Shown: positions 9,326 to 17,970 of the stretch, in pieces
Layout: each line of letters begins with the position of its first letter
How positions within the stretch are numbered: position 1 is the first letter of the stretch
Assembly (NCBI GenBank): GCA_023251095.1
Contig: JAHEZL010000014.1
Coordinates: 53,353 to 117,352 of the forward strand
Length of the DNA stretch: 64,000 nucleotides
Direction of reading: 5' to 3'
Source: Flavobacteriales bacterium
Lineage (GTDB): Bacteria > Bacteroidota > Bacteroidia > Flavobacteriales_C > GCA-002722245
The notes under the pieces: model-generated
Databases searched by the model: none
What the model saw: only the letters and a program-made list of their open reading frames with translations
Told to the model about the DNA's origin: nothing
Position numbers and translations under genes: made by a program

Positions 9326-10177
9326 ATGCTTAAACTGTACACGATATTTTTTGCCGCAATGGCACTCCAATTCTCGTCGTGTAAGCAAGAAGCCCCGGCT
9401 CCCAGCTATATTAAAATTGAAGAATTCAAACTCAGCACCAACTATATCAATGAAGGCAGTTCATCCGCCAAAGTAAGTGATGCGTGGATCTATGTAAACG
9501 ATCAGCTCATTGGTGCGTATGAATTGCCCTGCGAAATTCCTGTATCAACGAGTGGCTCCAGCAAAATAAGTGTAGTGGCGGGAATTAAAAATACCGGGCA
9601 GGTGGCTAACCGACAAGAATATCCTTTTTACAAATGGTTCGACACAACTGTAGTTTTAAATGGCGGCAGCAGAACCATCCTTCCACAGATTAGTTACATC
9701 GACTCCCTTAACTTTTTATGGAATTTTGACTTCGAAGGAAATAGCATTCCGCTGACCATGGATGAAAATTCCGACACCTCCATGTACCTCGTAAAAAGTA
9801 CCGCTGATGTCTTAGAAGGAAATGGAATGGGCGAAGTCAAAGTGGATCAGCAACACCCTCTCGCCTTTTTAAAAAGCAACCTGAATTTAAATATTCCGGC
9901 TGCGGTAAAAGCTACTTTTTTAGAAATGAATTACGCTTGTAATACAGAAACAGAGATCGGCGTAATCACCTATGTGTCAAATAGTAAAATTATATTACCT
10001 ATTGTAACACTTAAGTCGACTGATTTAAAATGGAACAAGATATATATCGACCTCAGCAATACCCTCGGGACTTATGCGTTGCAAGGTAAATTTGAAATTT
10101 ATTGTCAAATTCATCAACTTAGCAACGACATATTAACCCTACGCTTCGACAACTTTAAGATCATCAGTCAGAAATGA
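9326..10177 (+). CDS. Exported lipoprotein of unknown function
   Basis: Translation from ATG 9326 gives 283 residues. An upstream in-frame TTG at 9308 would only add six residues before the signal sequence, so the ATG is preferred. The signal MLKLYTIFFAAMALQFSSC ends in a lipobox-like FSSC. The first third (SDAWIYVNDQLIGAYELPCEIPV) looks like a PEGA-type or carboxypeptidase-regulatory-like beta domain. The rest contains a second beta-rich region ending in LRFDNFKIISQK, as often seen in carbohydrate-binding jelly-roll domains. It overlaps the next gene, a glycosyl-phosphate transferase, by 4 bp (ATGA), so the two are translationally coupled. That suggests a cell-envelope or polysaccharide role, but no function can be assigned. 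Confidence 0.6.
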   Translation: MLKLYTIFFAAMALQFSSCKQEAPAPSYIKIEEFKLSTNYINEGSSSAKVSDAWIYVNDQLIGAYELPCEIPVSTSGSSKISVVAGIKNTGQVANRQEYPFYKWFDTTVVLNGGSRTILPQISYIDSLNFLWNFDFEGNSIPLTMDENSDTSMYLVKSTADVLEGNGMGEVKVDQQHPLAFLKSNLNLNIPAAVKATFLEMNYACNTETEIGVITYVSNSKIILPIVTLKSTDLKWNKIYIDLSNTLGTYALQGKFEIYCQIHQLSNDILTLRFDNFKIISQK

Positions 10178-11589
10178 ATTCCAAAAAACAAGCACTCAAG
10201 TACATTGTTAGCGACTGGCTGATGGCAACAATTGCCTGGGGTACTTTCTTTATATACAGAAAAAAGAGACTTGACAAAGCCGATTACCTTTTAGAGGAAG
10301 TTCTACACGACCCTAAACTACACGCAGGCTTGCTGGTCATTCCGTTTTTCTGGTTCTGCCTTTACCTGCTGCAGGGCCAATACGGCAATGTTTACCGCAA
10401 ATCCCGACTAAAAGAAACGGGGCAAACCCTGTTAATAAGCGCTTTCGGGGTAATCATTATTTTCTTCACCCTTCTCCTCAACGACTACAAACCTTCTTAC
10501 AACTCCTACTACAAAGCGATCACGACTTTGTTTTTTATTCACTTTTCATTAACCGCCATCAGTCGGTTTATCATCACCTCCCAATCGGCTTACAAAATTC
10601 ACAACCGCATTATCGGCTTTAAAACCTTAATTATTGGCAGTGATAAAAAAGCCGTTCAGATTTTTAACGAGCTGGAAAAAATGCCAAAATCCATGGGACA
10701 CAAGATCCTCGGATTTGTAAACATCAACGGCGGCGGCAATCCTTTTTTGCTGGAAGAATTTATCCCTCACCTCGGATCAATAGTTTCTTTAAAAGAAATC
10801 ATTGAAAAAACTGGTATAGAAGAAGTTATAATTGCAATTGAGACGAATGAACAAGAAAAAATAAACGCAATTATCGCTCAGCTGGAAGGAAAAAAAATCA
10901 CCATTAAAACCATTCCCGACGTTAAAGACATCCTCCTCGGTTCAGTAAAAATGAACTCCATTTTAGGAGCTGCTTTAATTGAAATTTCACCCGACGTTAT
11001 GCCTGAATGGCAGAAAAGCTTCAAGCGACTTTTTGATTTTTGCTTCTCTCTATCGGCATTAATTTTAGGTTTTCCTCTTTATGTAGGAATCGCCATTGCG
11101 GTTCGCTTAAGTTCAAAAGGTCCAATTTTCTTTCTACAAGAAAGAATAGGCATTCACGGAAAACCATTCAACATCATTAAATTCCGGACGATGGTGGTTG
11201 ACGCCGAAGCAAGCGGTCCGGCCCTATCCAAAAACAACGACCCGAGAATTACCAAAATAGGATTGTTCCTGAGGAAAACCCGATTGGATGAAATACCTCA
11301 ATTCTGGAATGTAATCAAAGGCGACATGTCGGTGGTAGGTCCGCGTCCCGAAAGAAAATTCTTCATTGATCAGATTGTTCAGAAGGCACCCCACTACCAT
11401 TATCTGGAAAGAGTAAAACCCGGCATCACCTCCTGGGGACAGGTAAAATACGGCTATGCCGAAAATGTAGATCAAATGATCGACCGACTGAAATTCGATT
11501 TGATTTACATGGAAAACCGGTCGCTACTGGTGGATTTTAAAATTATTATTCACACGATACTTATTGTTTTGCAAGGGAGGGGGAAGTAA
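10174..11589 (+). CDS. Exopolysaccharide polyprenyl glycosylphosphotransferase (WcaJ/WbaP-type)
   Basis: A 471-residue membrane enzyme. The N-terminal half has several hydrophobic segments (residues about 10-25, 45-65, 85-105, 115-135) followed by a Rossmann-like domain (KTLIIGSDKKAVQIFNELE near 150). The C-terminal half is a bacterial sugar transferase domain: KRLFDFCFSLSALILGFPLY (membrane re-entrant helix), PIFFLQERIGIHGKPFNIIKFRTM, LRKTRLDEIPQFWNVIKGDMS and VVGPRPERKFF. The family moves a sugar-1-phosphate from a nucleotide sugar onto undecaprenyl phosphate, the first step of O-antigen or exopolysaccharide assembly. It stands apart from any glycosyltransferase cluster here and is coupled by a 4-bp overlap to the preceding lipoprotein gene. 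Confidence 0.92.
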   Translation: MNSKKQALKYIVSDWLMATIAWGTFFIYRKKRLDKADYLLEEVLHDPKLHAGLLVIPFFWFCLYLLQGQYGNVYRKSRLKETGQTLLISAFGVIIIFFTLLLNDYKPSYNSYYKAITTLFFIHFSLTAISRFIITSQSAYKIHNRIIGFKTLIIGSDKKAVQIFNELEKMPKSMGHKILGFVNINGGGNPFLLEEFIPHLGSIVSLKEIIEKTGIEEVIIAIETNEQEKINAIIAQLEGKKITIKTIPDVKDILLGSVKMNSILGAALIEISPDVMPEWQKSFKRLFDFCFSLSALILGFPLYVGIAIAVRLSSKGPIFFLQERIGIHGKPFNIIKFRTMVVDAEASGPALSKNNDPRITKIGLFLRKTRLDEIPQFWNVIKGDMSVVGPRPERKFFIDQIVQKAPHYHYLERVKPGITSWGQVKYGYAENVDQMIDRLKFDLIYMENRSLLVDFKIIIHTILIVLQGRGK

Positions 11590-11591
11590 TC

Positions 11592-11763
11592 TAAAATCCC
11601 TCTTGCTATCACACCGAATCCCTTCGCACTCTCCCTTTTCCAAAGGGAGAAGTCCCACACTCATCCATTTTCACAACAAACTTCAGGAAAAGCCGGCTAA
11701 CTAACTTCCTCCTTTGAAAAAGGAGGAGCGCGAAGGAATTCTGTGCGACAGGAAGGAGGATTT
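11592..11763. repeat. Palindromic dispersed element, family A, copy 1
   Basis: A ~172-bp imperfect palindrome between the convergent sugar-transferase and metallo-hydrolase genes. Its two arms are related to each other: left AAAATCCCTCTTGC...CCTTCGCACTCTCCCTTT, right (reverse complement) AAAATCCTCCTTCC...CCTTCGCGCTCCTCCTTT. Each arm also holds its own small hairpin (CTCCCTTTTCCAAAGGGAG; CCTCCTTTGAAAAAGGAGG). A second copy in the opposite orientation lies at 20010-20178. There is no reading frame. It looks like a MITE- or REP-type non-autonomous element and could also act as a bidirectional terminator. Confidence 0.8.
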
Positions 11764-11775
11764 CGTGAACCGAGT

Positions 11776-12537
11776 TTACAACTCAAAACTCAACCCATCA
11801 TACCCCAGCTCAATCCCTTCAGGAAGCTCTTTAGAAATCTCTTCATGCTTCCCCATCAGATGGCTAATGTGCGTTAAATAAGCCTTTTCAGGTTTTATCT
11901 TTTGAATAAGCGCTATTGCTTCTCCCAAATTAAAATGCGAAATATGCTTGTCCTTGTGAAGAGCATTCAGCACCAAAACCTTTGAACCTTTCATCTTTTC
12001 AAGCTCCTCATCAGAGATATAATTAGCGTCGGTAATGTAAGTGAAATCACCAATGCGAAAACCTAAAACCGGCAATTTATAATGCAAAACGGAAATGGGT
12101 ATTATTTTCACCCCTTCTATTTCAAAAGGAGAATTATCAATAGTATTTAAATTCAACTGAGGAATTCCGGGATAATCAATCCCCGAAAAAACATAATGAA
12201 ATTCACGTCTTAAAGCCTCTTGAACACGAATACTGGCGTAAATCTCAGCAGGTTTTTTGGTAATGAAATTAAAAGCCCGCACATCATCCAATCCGGCTAT
12301 ATGATCTTTGTGTTCATGTGTAAACACAATTGCCGTAAGCTTTTTCACTTTTTCACGCAACATCTGCTGACGAAAATCCGGACCCGCATCAATCACAATC
12401 ACCTTCCCTTCTGTTTCAATCATCACCGAAACCCGAAGTCGCTTATCTTTAAGATCAACAGATGCACAGATCTCGCATTCACATGCAATAACAGGCATTC
12501 CCTGCGATGTTCCGCTACCTAAAAAAGTAATCTTCAT
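11776..12537 (-). CDS. PhnP-like metallo-beta-lactamase-fold hydrolase
   Basis: A 253-residue cytoplasmic protein. It has the family start MKITFLGSGTSQGMPVIACECEIC (a possible zinc-binding Cys cluster, residues 19-24, as in PhnP), the metal-binding THEHKDHIAG at residues 73-82 and a downstream DANYISDEE segment. Relatives include PhnP cyclic phosphodiesterase, RNase Z-like enzymes and Bacteroidota homologues annotated only as MBL-fold hydrolases. The substrate is not predictable. Its start overlaps the stop of the upstream cysteine desulfurase gene by 4 bp, and that gene in turn abuts a hexose-phosphate mutase gene, so all three form one minus-strand operon. Confidence 0.85.
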   Translation of the reverse strand: MKITFLGSGTSQGMPVIACECEICASVDLKDKRLRVSVMIETEGKVIVIDAGPDFRQQMLREKVKKLTAIVFTHEHKDHIAGLDDVRAFNFITKKPAEIYASIRVQEALRREFHYVFSGIDYPGIPQLNLNTIDNSPFEIEGVKIIPISVLHYKLPVLGFRIGDFTYITDANYISDEELEKMKGSKVLVLNALHKDKHISHFNLGEAIALIQKIKPEKAYLTHISHLMGKHEEISKELPEGIELGYDGLSFEL

Positions 12538-13649
12538 GAATACAATTTCTTTAATTTCTCTACCACAAAATCAACTTCTTCTTTGGTGTTGTATCTGCTG
12601 AAAGAAAAGCGCACCGCCGGAACTTCACTATCTACAGCCAATTCCTTCAACACTCTTGATCCCAAGTGACTGCCCGAAGAACAGGCGCTTCCGCCCGACA
12701 CTGCAATGCCTTCAATATCCAGATTAAAAAGCAACATAGAAGAAGACGAGTTTTTAGGCAAACAAACATTTAAAATATAGGAAGATGAATTTTCATAAGA
12801 ACCATTCACCCTGATTTCTGCCGAGATACTTTGTAACCCTTCATAGAAATAATCTTTAAGCTCCTTCACCTTTTTGGCATCCTGCTCCATCGTTTCACAA
12901 CTCATGCTTAAAGCCTTCGCCATGGCTACTATCCCAACTACGTTCTCCGTTCCGCCACGAATATCGCGCTCTTGTCCGCCACCAATAATCTGTGCCGTAA
13001 TCTTATTTTTCTTGCTCACATACAAAAACCCACTACCCTTCAATCCGTGCAGTTTATGCGCCGAACAGGTAATGAAATCGATTTTTGTAGTAGCGAGATT
13101 CAAAGGCAAATGCCCCACGCTTTGCACCGTATCCGAATGAAACAGCGCTCCGTTTTGCAAACACAAAGCGCTTACTTTTTCCAGAGGAAGGATAGTCCCC
13201 ACTTCATTATTCACATGCATCAAACTCACCAAAGCCTTTTCCTTAGCAGCTTTCAACAGCTCTTCCAGATGCACTATATCTATCTCACCCTGAGCAGAGA
13301 AATTGACGTAAGCTACTTCCACCCCTTTCTGACTTTTAATAGTGTTGTACACTGCTGAATGTTCCAGAGTAGAAGTAATAATAACCTTCACCCCTAAATC
13401 ATGAACAGCAGCATGAATGGCCAGATTATCGGCCTCACTGCCACCGGCTGTAAAAACAATTTCCGAGGATTGAGCACCAATACAGGTGGCAATTTTTTTT
13501 CGGGCCAGCTCCACCAGTGAGCGCGCATCCCTGCCCTGCTGATGAATGGAAGAAGGATTTCCAAAATGATGACGCATCACTTCAACAGCCTCCTGCATCA
13601 CTTCTTCAGCAACGGGCGTAGTGGCAGCGTTATCAAAATAAACCTTCAT
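12534..13649 (-). CDS. Cysteine desulfurase (NifS/IscS family)
   Basis: A 371-residue PLP-dependent class V aminotransferase-fold enzyme. Visible are the start MKVYFDNAATTPV, the substrate loop FGNPSSIHQQGRDAR (29-43), GGSEADNLAI (69-78), the PLP lysine in CSAHKLHGLKG (Lys199) and the catalytic cysteine in SGGSACSSGS (Cys323), which forms the persulfide. The enzyme takes sulfur from cysteine for Fe-S clusters or tRNA thiolation. No iscU, sufE or tRNA-modifying gene is adjacent, so its client pathway is unclear. It abuts the phosphoglucosamine mutase gene (no gap) and overlaps the PhnP-like gene by 4 bp. Confidence 0.95.
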   Translation of the reverse strand: MKVYFDNAATTPVAEEVMQEAVEVMRHHFGNPSSIHQQGRDARSLVELARKKIATCIGAQSSEIVFTAGGSEADNLAIHAAVHDLGVKVIITSTLEHSAVYNTIKSQKGVEVAYVNFSAQGEIDIVHLEELLKAAKEKALVSLMHVNNEVGTILPLEKVSALCLQNGALFHSDTVQSVGHLPLNLATTKIDFITCSAHKLHGLKGSGFLYVSKKNKITAQIIGGGQERDIRGGTENVVGIVAMAKALSMSCETMEQDAKKVKELKDYFYEGLQSISAEIRVNGSYENSSSYILNVCLPKNSSSSMLLFNLDIEGIAVSGGSACSSGSHLGSRVLKELAVDSEVPAVRFSFSRYNTKEEVDFVVEKLKKLYS

Positions 13650-15038
13650 TTATATCAGGGATTTTATATCGTCGATAATTTTATTGGCCAGCGCATCGGC
13701 ACTTTCTTTAGAAGCACTTTCCGAATAAATGCGGATAATAGGCTCCGTATTCGATTTACGAAGATGAACCCATTCCTTAGGAAAATCTATTTTCACACCG
13801 TCAATGGTGCTAATATTTTCGCTGGCATATTTCACAGCCATCTTTTCCAATATCGCATCAACATTGATTTCCGGTGTCAGTTCAATTTTATTTTTAGAAA
13901 TGTAATAGAAAGGGAAAGAAGCTTTCAACGCCGAACAGGATTTGTTACTTTTCGCCAGATGCGTTAAAAACAAAGCGATTCCCACCAGTGCATCTCTGCC
14001 GTAATGCAACTCGGGAAGAATCACTCCGCCGTTGCCTTCACCGCCGATCACGGCGTTGGTTTCTTTCATTTTTGTTACCACATTCACCTCACCTACCGCT
14101 GCAGCAGCATAGCTTCCACCATGCTTTTCAGTAACATCGCGCAAAGCTCTGGAAGAAGAAAGATTGGAAACCGTATTTCCTTTTTTCTGACTCAGCACAT
14201 AATCCGCAACAGCCACTAAAGTATATTCTTCACCAAACATAGATCCGTCTTCGCAAACCATAGCCAAACGATCCACATCAGGATCTACCACAATACCAAC
14301 ATGCGCATTCTGAGTTTTTATCAAGGCAGAAATTTCAGTTAAATGTTCAGGCAAAGGTTCGGGATTGTGCGGGAAATGACCCGTTGGTTCACAATACAAT
14401 TCAACGATATCCTGAACGCCCAGCGCCTTCAACAAATAAGGAACAGCAATCCCTCCGGTAGAATTCACCGCATCCACCACCACTTTAAATTTGGCTTTGC
14501 GAATGGCCTCAATGTCTACATAAGGCAATTTTAAAATGTGCTGAATGTGTTCAGCAATATAGCCTCCTTCATGTTTGATGATAACACCCAAATGATCCAC
14601 ATCAGCATAAGTAAAAGCCTCTTTCTCGGCGATTTCTAAAATCTTTAAGCCATCGTCGCCCGAAATAAATTCTCCTTTGTGATTGAGTAATTTCAAGGCA
14701 TTCCATTGTTTAGGATTGTGTGAGGCAGTTAAAATAATTCCACCGTCGGCTTTTAAATCCACCACTGCCACTTCAACACTCGGAGTAGTAGACAAATCCA
14801 GATCAATCACATCTATGCCCATTCCCTGTAAGGTAGAGAGCACTATTCTTTTAATCATCGGTCCGGAAATACGCGCATCCCGTCCCAAAACAATTTTCAC
14901 TTTATTTTTTCCGCTGGCCGTTTTAACCCATGCGCCAAAAGCACTTACAAACTTAACTGTATCCAAAGGCGTTAACCCTTCTCCTACCGGCCCTCCTATG
15001 GTACCTCTGATTCCTGATATTGATTTTATTAAAGTCAT
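13650..15038 (-). CDS. glmM: Phosphoglucosamine mutase (alpha-D-phosphohexomutase family)
   Basis: A 462-residue enzyme with all four family signatures: the phosphoserine loop GGIILTASHNPKQWNALKLL (Ser106), the Mg2+ loop DPDVDRLAM (Asp252, Asp254, Asp256), the sugar-binding GGEGNGGVILPELHYGRDAL, and the phosphate-binding LRKSNTEPIIRIYSES near the C-terminus. It interconverts glucosamine-6-P and glucosamine-1-P for UDP-GlcNAc and peptidoglycan synthesis. Bacteroidota members of this branch are usually annotated glmM, but a phosphomannomutase/phosphoglucomutase role cannot be excluded by eye. It is the first gene of the minus-strand run and is divergent from a small exported protein gene with an 83-bp gap. 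Confidence 0.88.
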   Translation of the reverse strand: MTLIKSISGIRGTIGGPVGEGLTPLDTVKFVSAFGAWVKTASGKNKVKIVLGRDARISGPMIKRIVLSTLQGMGIDVIDLDLSTTPSVEVAVVDLKADGGIILTASHNPKQWNALKLLNHKGEFISGDDGLKILEIAEKEAFTYADVDHLGVIIKHEGGYIAEHIQHILKLPYVDIEAIRKAKFKVVVDAVNSTGGIAVPYLLKALGVQDIVELYCEPTGHFPHNPEPLPEHLTEISALIKTQNAHVGIVVDPDVDRLAMVCEDGSMFGEEYTLVAVADYVLSQKKGNTVSNLSSSRALRDVTEKHGGSYAAAAVGEVNVVTKMKETNAVIGGEGNGGVILPELHYGRDALVGIALFLTHLAKSNKSCSALKASFPFYYISKNKIELTPEINVDAILEKMAVKYASENISTIDGVKIDFPKEWVHLRKSNTEPIIRIYSESASKESADALANKIIDDIKSLI

Positions 15039-15121
15039 CTTTTAAATATTTCGGATAAAAATAATGAATAAAATAACTATTGGTATGTTTTTAGTATTTT
15101 CGGGTAAACAACTACTACAAC

Positions 15122-15493
15122 ATGAAAAAAATATTCGGGTTTATTATCCTCGGTTTATTCACTCTGACCACACAAAACCTAAGCGCACAAATCAATATAG
15201 AAGATGTCATCGCCGATACCGCCTGCATCTGCCTAAAGAAAATTAAAACAGACACTACTTCCACCCGAATCAGCGCCGAATACAATGCCTGCATGTCGGA
15301 ATCCCTTAAAAAAAACAATCTGGCCATCATGGAAAGCTACAACAGCGGTGAGCAAGGCAAAAAGATTGATGAACAAAACCGCGACAATGGCCGTTTAATG
15401 ATTAAAACCCAAAACGTACTCGCTAAAAAATGTTCGGATTACGATCGTGTGTACGGAAAAATAAGAAGCATGCATCAATCCCGAAAAAATTGA
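15122..15493 (+). CDS. Small exported cysteine-containing protein, unknown
   Basis: A 123-residue protein with a signal peptide (MKKIFGFIILGLFTLTTQNLSAQ) and a short, charged, probably helical mature region. Four cysteines occur in a CxC...C...C pattern (TACICLKK, YNACMSES, AKKCSDYD), a layout seen in small Bacteroidota exported proteins of unknown function. The next gene starts 5 bp after its stop codon, so it is likely co-transcribed with the LVIVD-repeat protein. No known domain recognised. Confidence 0.65.
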   Translation: MKKIFGFIILGLFTLTTQNLSAQINIEDVIADTACICLKKIKTDTTSTRISAEYNACMSESLKKNNLAIMESYNSGEQGKKIDEQNRDNGRLMIKTQNVLAKKCSDYDRVYGKIRSMHQSRKN

Positions 15494-15498
15494 AAATC

Positions 15499-16893
15499 AT
15501 GAAAAACTTAATCCTCGTTATTTGTTTTCTTTCTTCACTCAGCAGCAAAGCCCAAACACCACAGGTTTCTTTAAACCTCGATTGGGAAATACCCTTCACC
15601 TTTGCCAATCAGGCAATGACCATTGAACATGACCAACTCGACAGGAACTATATTTATGTAGCAGGTAAGGAAGCCGGCTTACTTATTTACGACATCAGCG
15701 GAACTCCCAATAAAGTAAAAACCATCACCAAAAATCAGCTCGATACTTTAGATGTAATGGGTGTTACTCAAAACGGAAATTATCTATACCTCGCTTTAGG
15801 AAATTCTTTTGGCAGCGGTGAATATTCGGGGATGGCTATTGTTGATGTAACAACTCCCGCATTAGCAACAATTAGTGATGTTTATAAAAAATACTCAGGA
15901 AGTAAAACAGGCGGCGGTATTGTTAAAACAGAAGGCAATTACGCCTACTTCGGAGCCATGGGCAATGGTTTGATGATTTTTGATGTTAGCGATAAAAACA
16001 ATATTATTTTTAAATCGGCCCTCACTCCCGACATTAATTATCCCGATGCCAATCCCGATCCTGCAAAATACAATGCACGCGGAATGGCAGTAAGAAATGA
16101 TACAGTGTATTTGTGTTATGATGCAGGCGGACTACGAATTATTGACGCCACCAACAAATTAAATCCTTCACAAATCGGACAATACTCCAATCCGGCCATG
16201 AACGGAAAACCCCGTGCTTACAACAATATAGTGCTGCAGGATTCTTTAGCTTACATCGCAGTAGACTATGCAGGAATGGAAGTCCTCAACATTAAAAATC
16301 CTTCCAGCATAACATTAGTATCCTGGTGGAACCCATGGGGAACAGCCAACTGGTTCGCCAGCAGAGGACACGCCAATGAAATACAATACGACGCTGATTC
16401 AAAACTCATATTTATGTCGACAGGTAAAAGCGACATCAATGTGGTTAGCGTTGCCAATCCTGCAAGTCCCGACTCCATCACCATGTTCGGAGGCATCAAC
16501 AACAATCAAGGAACCTGGGGACTGGGTTTATATAAAAATAAAATTTACGCAGGTTATATTTTCGTTCCGCTTTGCATTCCTTTCTGTTCCAACTGGGGTG
16601 GTGTAAAAGAAATTTCATGGAGTGTACTTACAGGAATGGAAGAAACCAAAAACACCACCACCCTACTCTATCCTAATCCATCTACAGGATTTGTAACACT
16701 TCAGATAAACACCAGTGACAAAGGGAAAGTTGAAATTTATGACCTCCTAGGCAAAAGAGTATATCATGAAAATTTTGCCGAAGGCACAAAACAAATTCAG
16801 TTGTCGCTCGATCATTTAAGCACCGGGAATTATACCATGAGCATCAAAACAAAGGAGTGCGTGATGTACAACAAGCTGTTGTTGCAGCACTAA
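15499..16893 (+). CDS. LVIVD-repeat beta-propeller protein with T9SS type A sorting tail
   Basis: The start is placed at ATG 15499 because it begins a clear signal peptide (MKNLILVICFLSSLSSKAQ); the frame also has an upstream ATG at 15430, inside the preceding gene. The 464-residue product holds LVIVD-type propeller repeats: YIYVAGKEAGLLIYDISG, YAYFGAMGNGLMIFDVSD, TVYLCYDAGGLRIIDATN, LAYIAVDYAGMEVLNIKN and LIFMSTGKSDINVVSVAN. It ends in a Por-type sorting domain (LLYPNPSTGFVTLQIN ... STGNYTMSIKTKECVMYNKLLLQH). It should be secreted or surface-anchored through the type IX system. Ligand or partner unknown. Confidence 0.85.
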   Translation: MKNLILVICFLSSLSSKAQTPQVSLNLDWEIPFTFANQAMTIEHDQLDRNYIYVAGKEAGLLIYDISGTPNKVKTITKNQLDTLDVMGVTQNGNYLYLALGNSFGSGEYSGMAIVDVTTPALATISDVYKKYSGSKTGGGIVKTEGNYAYFGAMGNGLMIFDVSDKNNIIFKSALTPDINYPDANPDPAKYNARGMAVRNDTVYLCYDAGGLRIIDATNKLNPSQIGQYSNPAMNGKPRAYNNIVLQDSLAYIAVDYAGMEVLNIKNPSSITLVSWWNPWGTANWFASRGHANEIQYDADSKLIFMSTGKSDINVVSVANPASPDSITMFGGINNNQGTWGLGLYKNKIYAGYIFVPLCIPFCSNWGGVKEISWSVLTGMEETKNTTTLLYPNPSTGFVTLQINTSDKGKVEIYDLLGKRVYHENFAEGTKQIQLSLDHLSTGNYTMSIKTKECVMYNKLLLQH

Positions 16894-16912
16894 AAATCAA
16901 ATCTATTTTAGG

Positions 16913-17114
16913 AAATGGGCCGCTAACTTCGTGCGAGGGCCCGAGCCAAGATGCGGGCCGGCGGTGGCGGGAGCGAAATTTTTCCGTCGCCGACGGATAA
17001 AAAATTTCGCGACGCGGGCTGAAGCATATCTTGGCTCTTGATTTTTTGTTACTTTTTCATCAAGGAAAAAGTAAGAAGATTTGCTTCTTGAAAAGAAGAC
17101 ATTAAAGCCCATTT
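16913..17114. repeat. GC-rich nested palindromic element, family P
   Basis: A ~200-bp element bounded by AAATGGGC (16913-16920) and its complement GCCCATTT (17107-17114). Inside are nested inverted repeats: GAGCCAAGAT with ATCTTGGCTC; GCGAAATTTTT-CCGTCG with CGACGG-AT-AAAAAATTTCGC; and TTACTTTTTC with GAAAAAGTAA. The core is far more GC-rich than its surroundings. A minus-strand open frame across it (16903-17112) is the kind of spurious translation such repeats give. It lies between the LVIVD gene and the pheA promoter and ends four bases before the -7 element. No second copy was found in the window. Confidence 0.75.
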
Positions 17115-17117
17115 ATC

Positions 17118-17125
17118 TATATTTG
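17118..17125 (+). promoter_or_regulatory. Putative -7 promoter element of the phe/tyr operon
   Basis: TATATTTG is an exact match to the Bacteroidota TAnnTTTG -7 box, 7 bp before the ATG of pheA at 17133. It implies a very short 5' leader. A -33 TTTG box at the standard spacing is not evident. Confidence 0.5.
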
Positions 17126-17132
17126 TCGCGCT

Positions 17133-17969
17133 ATGACAAAACTCAAAATTGCTATACAAGGAATCACCGCTTCATTTCACGAGGTTGCTGCACAAAAATA
17201 TTTTGGCAACGACATTAGTTCTGTGGAATGTATGTCGTTCCACGACCTGTGCGAAGCCTTAAAAAAAGGAGAAGCTGATTATGCCGTAATGGCCATTGAA
17301 AATTCCATTTTCGGTTCTATTCTCGAGAATTACGCTTTGCTTCAAAAATATCGTTTCAATATTATTGGCGAGGTTTACCTCCGCATTCAACAATGTTTGA
17401 TGGCGCTGCCGGGAACTAAAATAGAGGACCTGAAATTCATCGAATCACATCCTGTAGCCATTCGCCAGTGTGCCGAATATCTGGAGAAACTGGATCATGC
17501 TCTGTTAGTGGATAAAGAAGATACCGCTGCTGTAGCCAAAAAAATTGCCGAAGAAAAATTAGTGGGCGTTGCTGCAGTGGCAAGTAAAGCCGCTGCTGAA
17601 AAATTCGGACTGGAAATTCTGGCGGAAAACATTGAAACCAACAAACAGAATTTCACCCGCTTTTTAATCTTATCGAAAACAGCAAAAGTTTCCGACAAGA
17701 ACAACAAAACTTCCATCAGTTTCCAGCTGTCGCATCACCCGGGAAGCTTAGCGAAAGTGCTCAATATTTTTCATGAGAAAAACATCAATTTAACTAAAAT
17801 ACAATCGTCGCCCGTGATTGGAAAACCTTATCAGTACACCTTTCATGTGGATTTAACCTGGGACAGCAAAAGCAATTACGATGAAGCTTTAAAAGCCATC
17901 ACTACTTTTGCCACCGACATTATTATCTTAGGCGAGTACGAAAAAGGCGATTTTAATAATCTTGCATAA
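17133..17969 (+). CDS. pheA: Prephenate dehydratase
   Basis: A 278-residue monofunctional enzyme (no chorismate mutase domain) that converts prephenate to phenylpyruvate. The catalytic domain covers about residues 1-182: N-terminal IAIQGITASFHEVAAQKYF, YAVMAIENSIFGSILENY (50-67), ESHPVAIRQCAEYL (104-117) and the TRF motif in NFTRFLIL (Thr175-Phe177). A C-terminal ACT domain follows (HHPGSLAKVLNIFHEKNINLTKIQSSP, about 190-275). The usual ESRP element in the ACT domain reads QSSP, so phenylalanine feedback may differ. It is the first gene of a tight operon with an aminotransferase and tyrA. Confidence 0.93.
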   Translation: MTKLKIAIQGITASFHEVAAQKYFGNDISSVECMSFHDLCEALKKGEADYAVMAIENSIFGSILENYALLQKYRFNIIGEVYLRIQQCLMALPGTKIEDLKFIESHPVAIRQCAEYLEKLDHALLVDKEDTAAVAKKIAEEKLVGVAAVASKAAAEKFGLEILAENIETNKQNFTRFLILSKTAKVSDKNNKTSISFQLSHHPGSLAKVLNIFHEKNINLTKIQSSPVIGKPYQYTFHVDLTWDSKSNYDEALKAITTFATDIIILGEYEKGDFNNLA

Positions 17970-17970
17970 C

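Noticed and set aside
13542..13967. Plus-strand open frame of 141 codons
   Set aside because: Antisense to the cysteine desulfurase and phosphoglucosamine mutase genes, both with intact active-site motifs.
16903..17112. Minus-strand open frame of 69 codons
   Set aside because: It lies wholly across the GC-rich palindromic element and encodes a basic, low-complexity peptide; such frames are by-products of the repeat.
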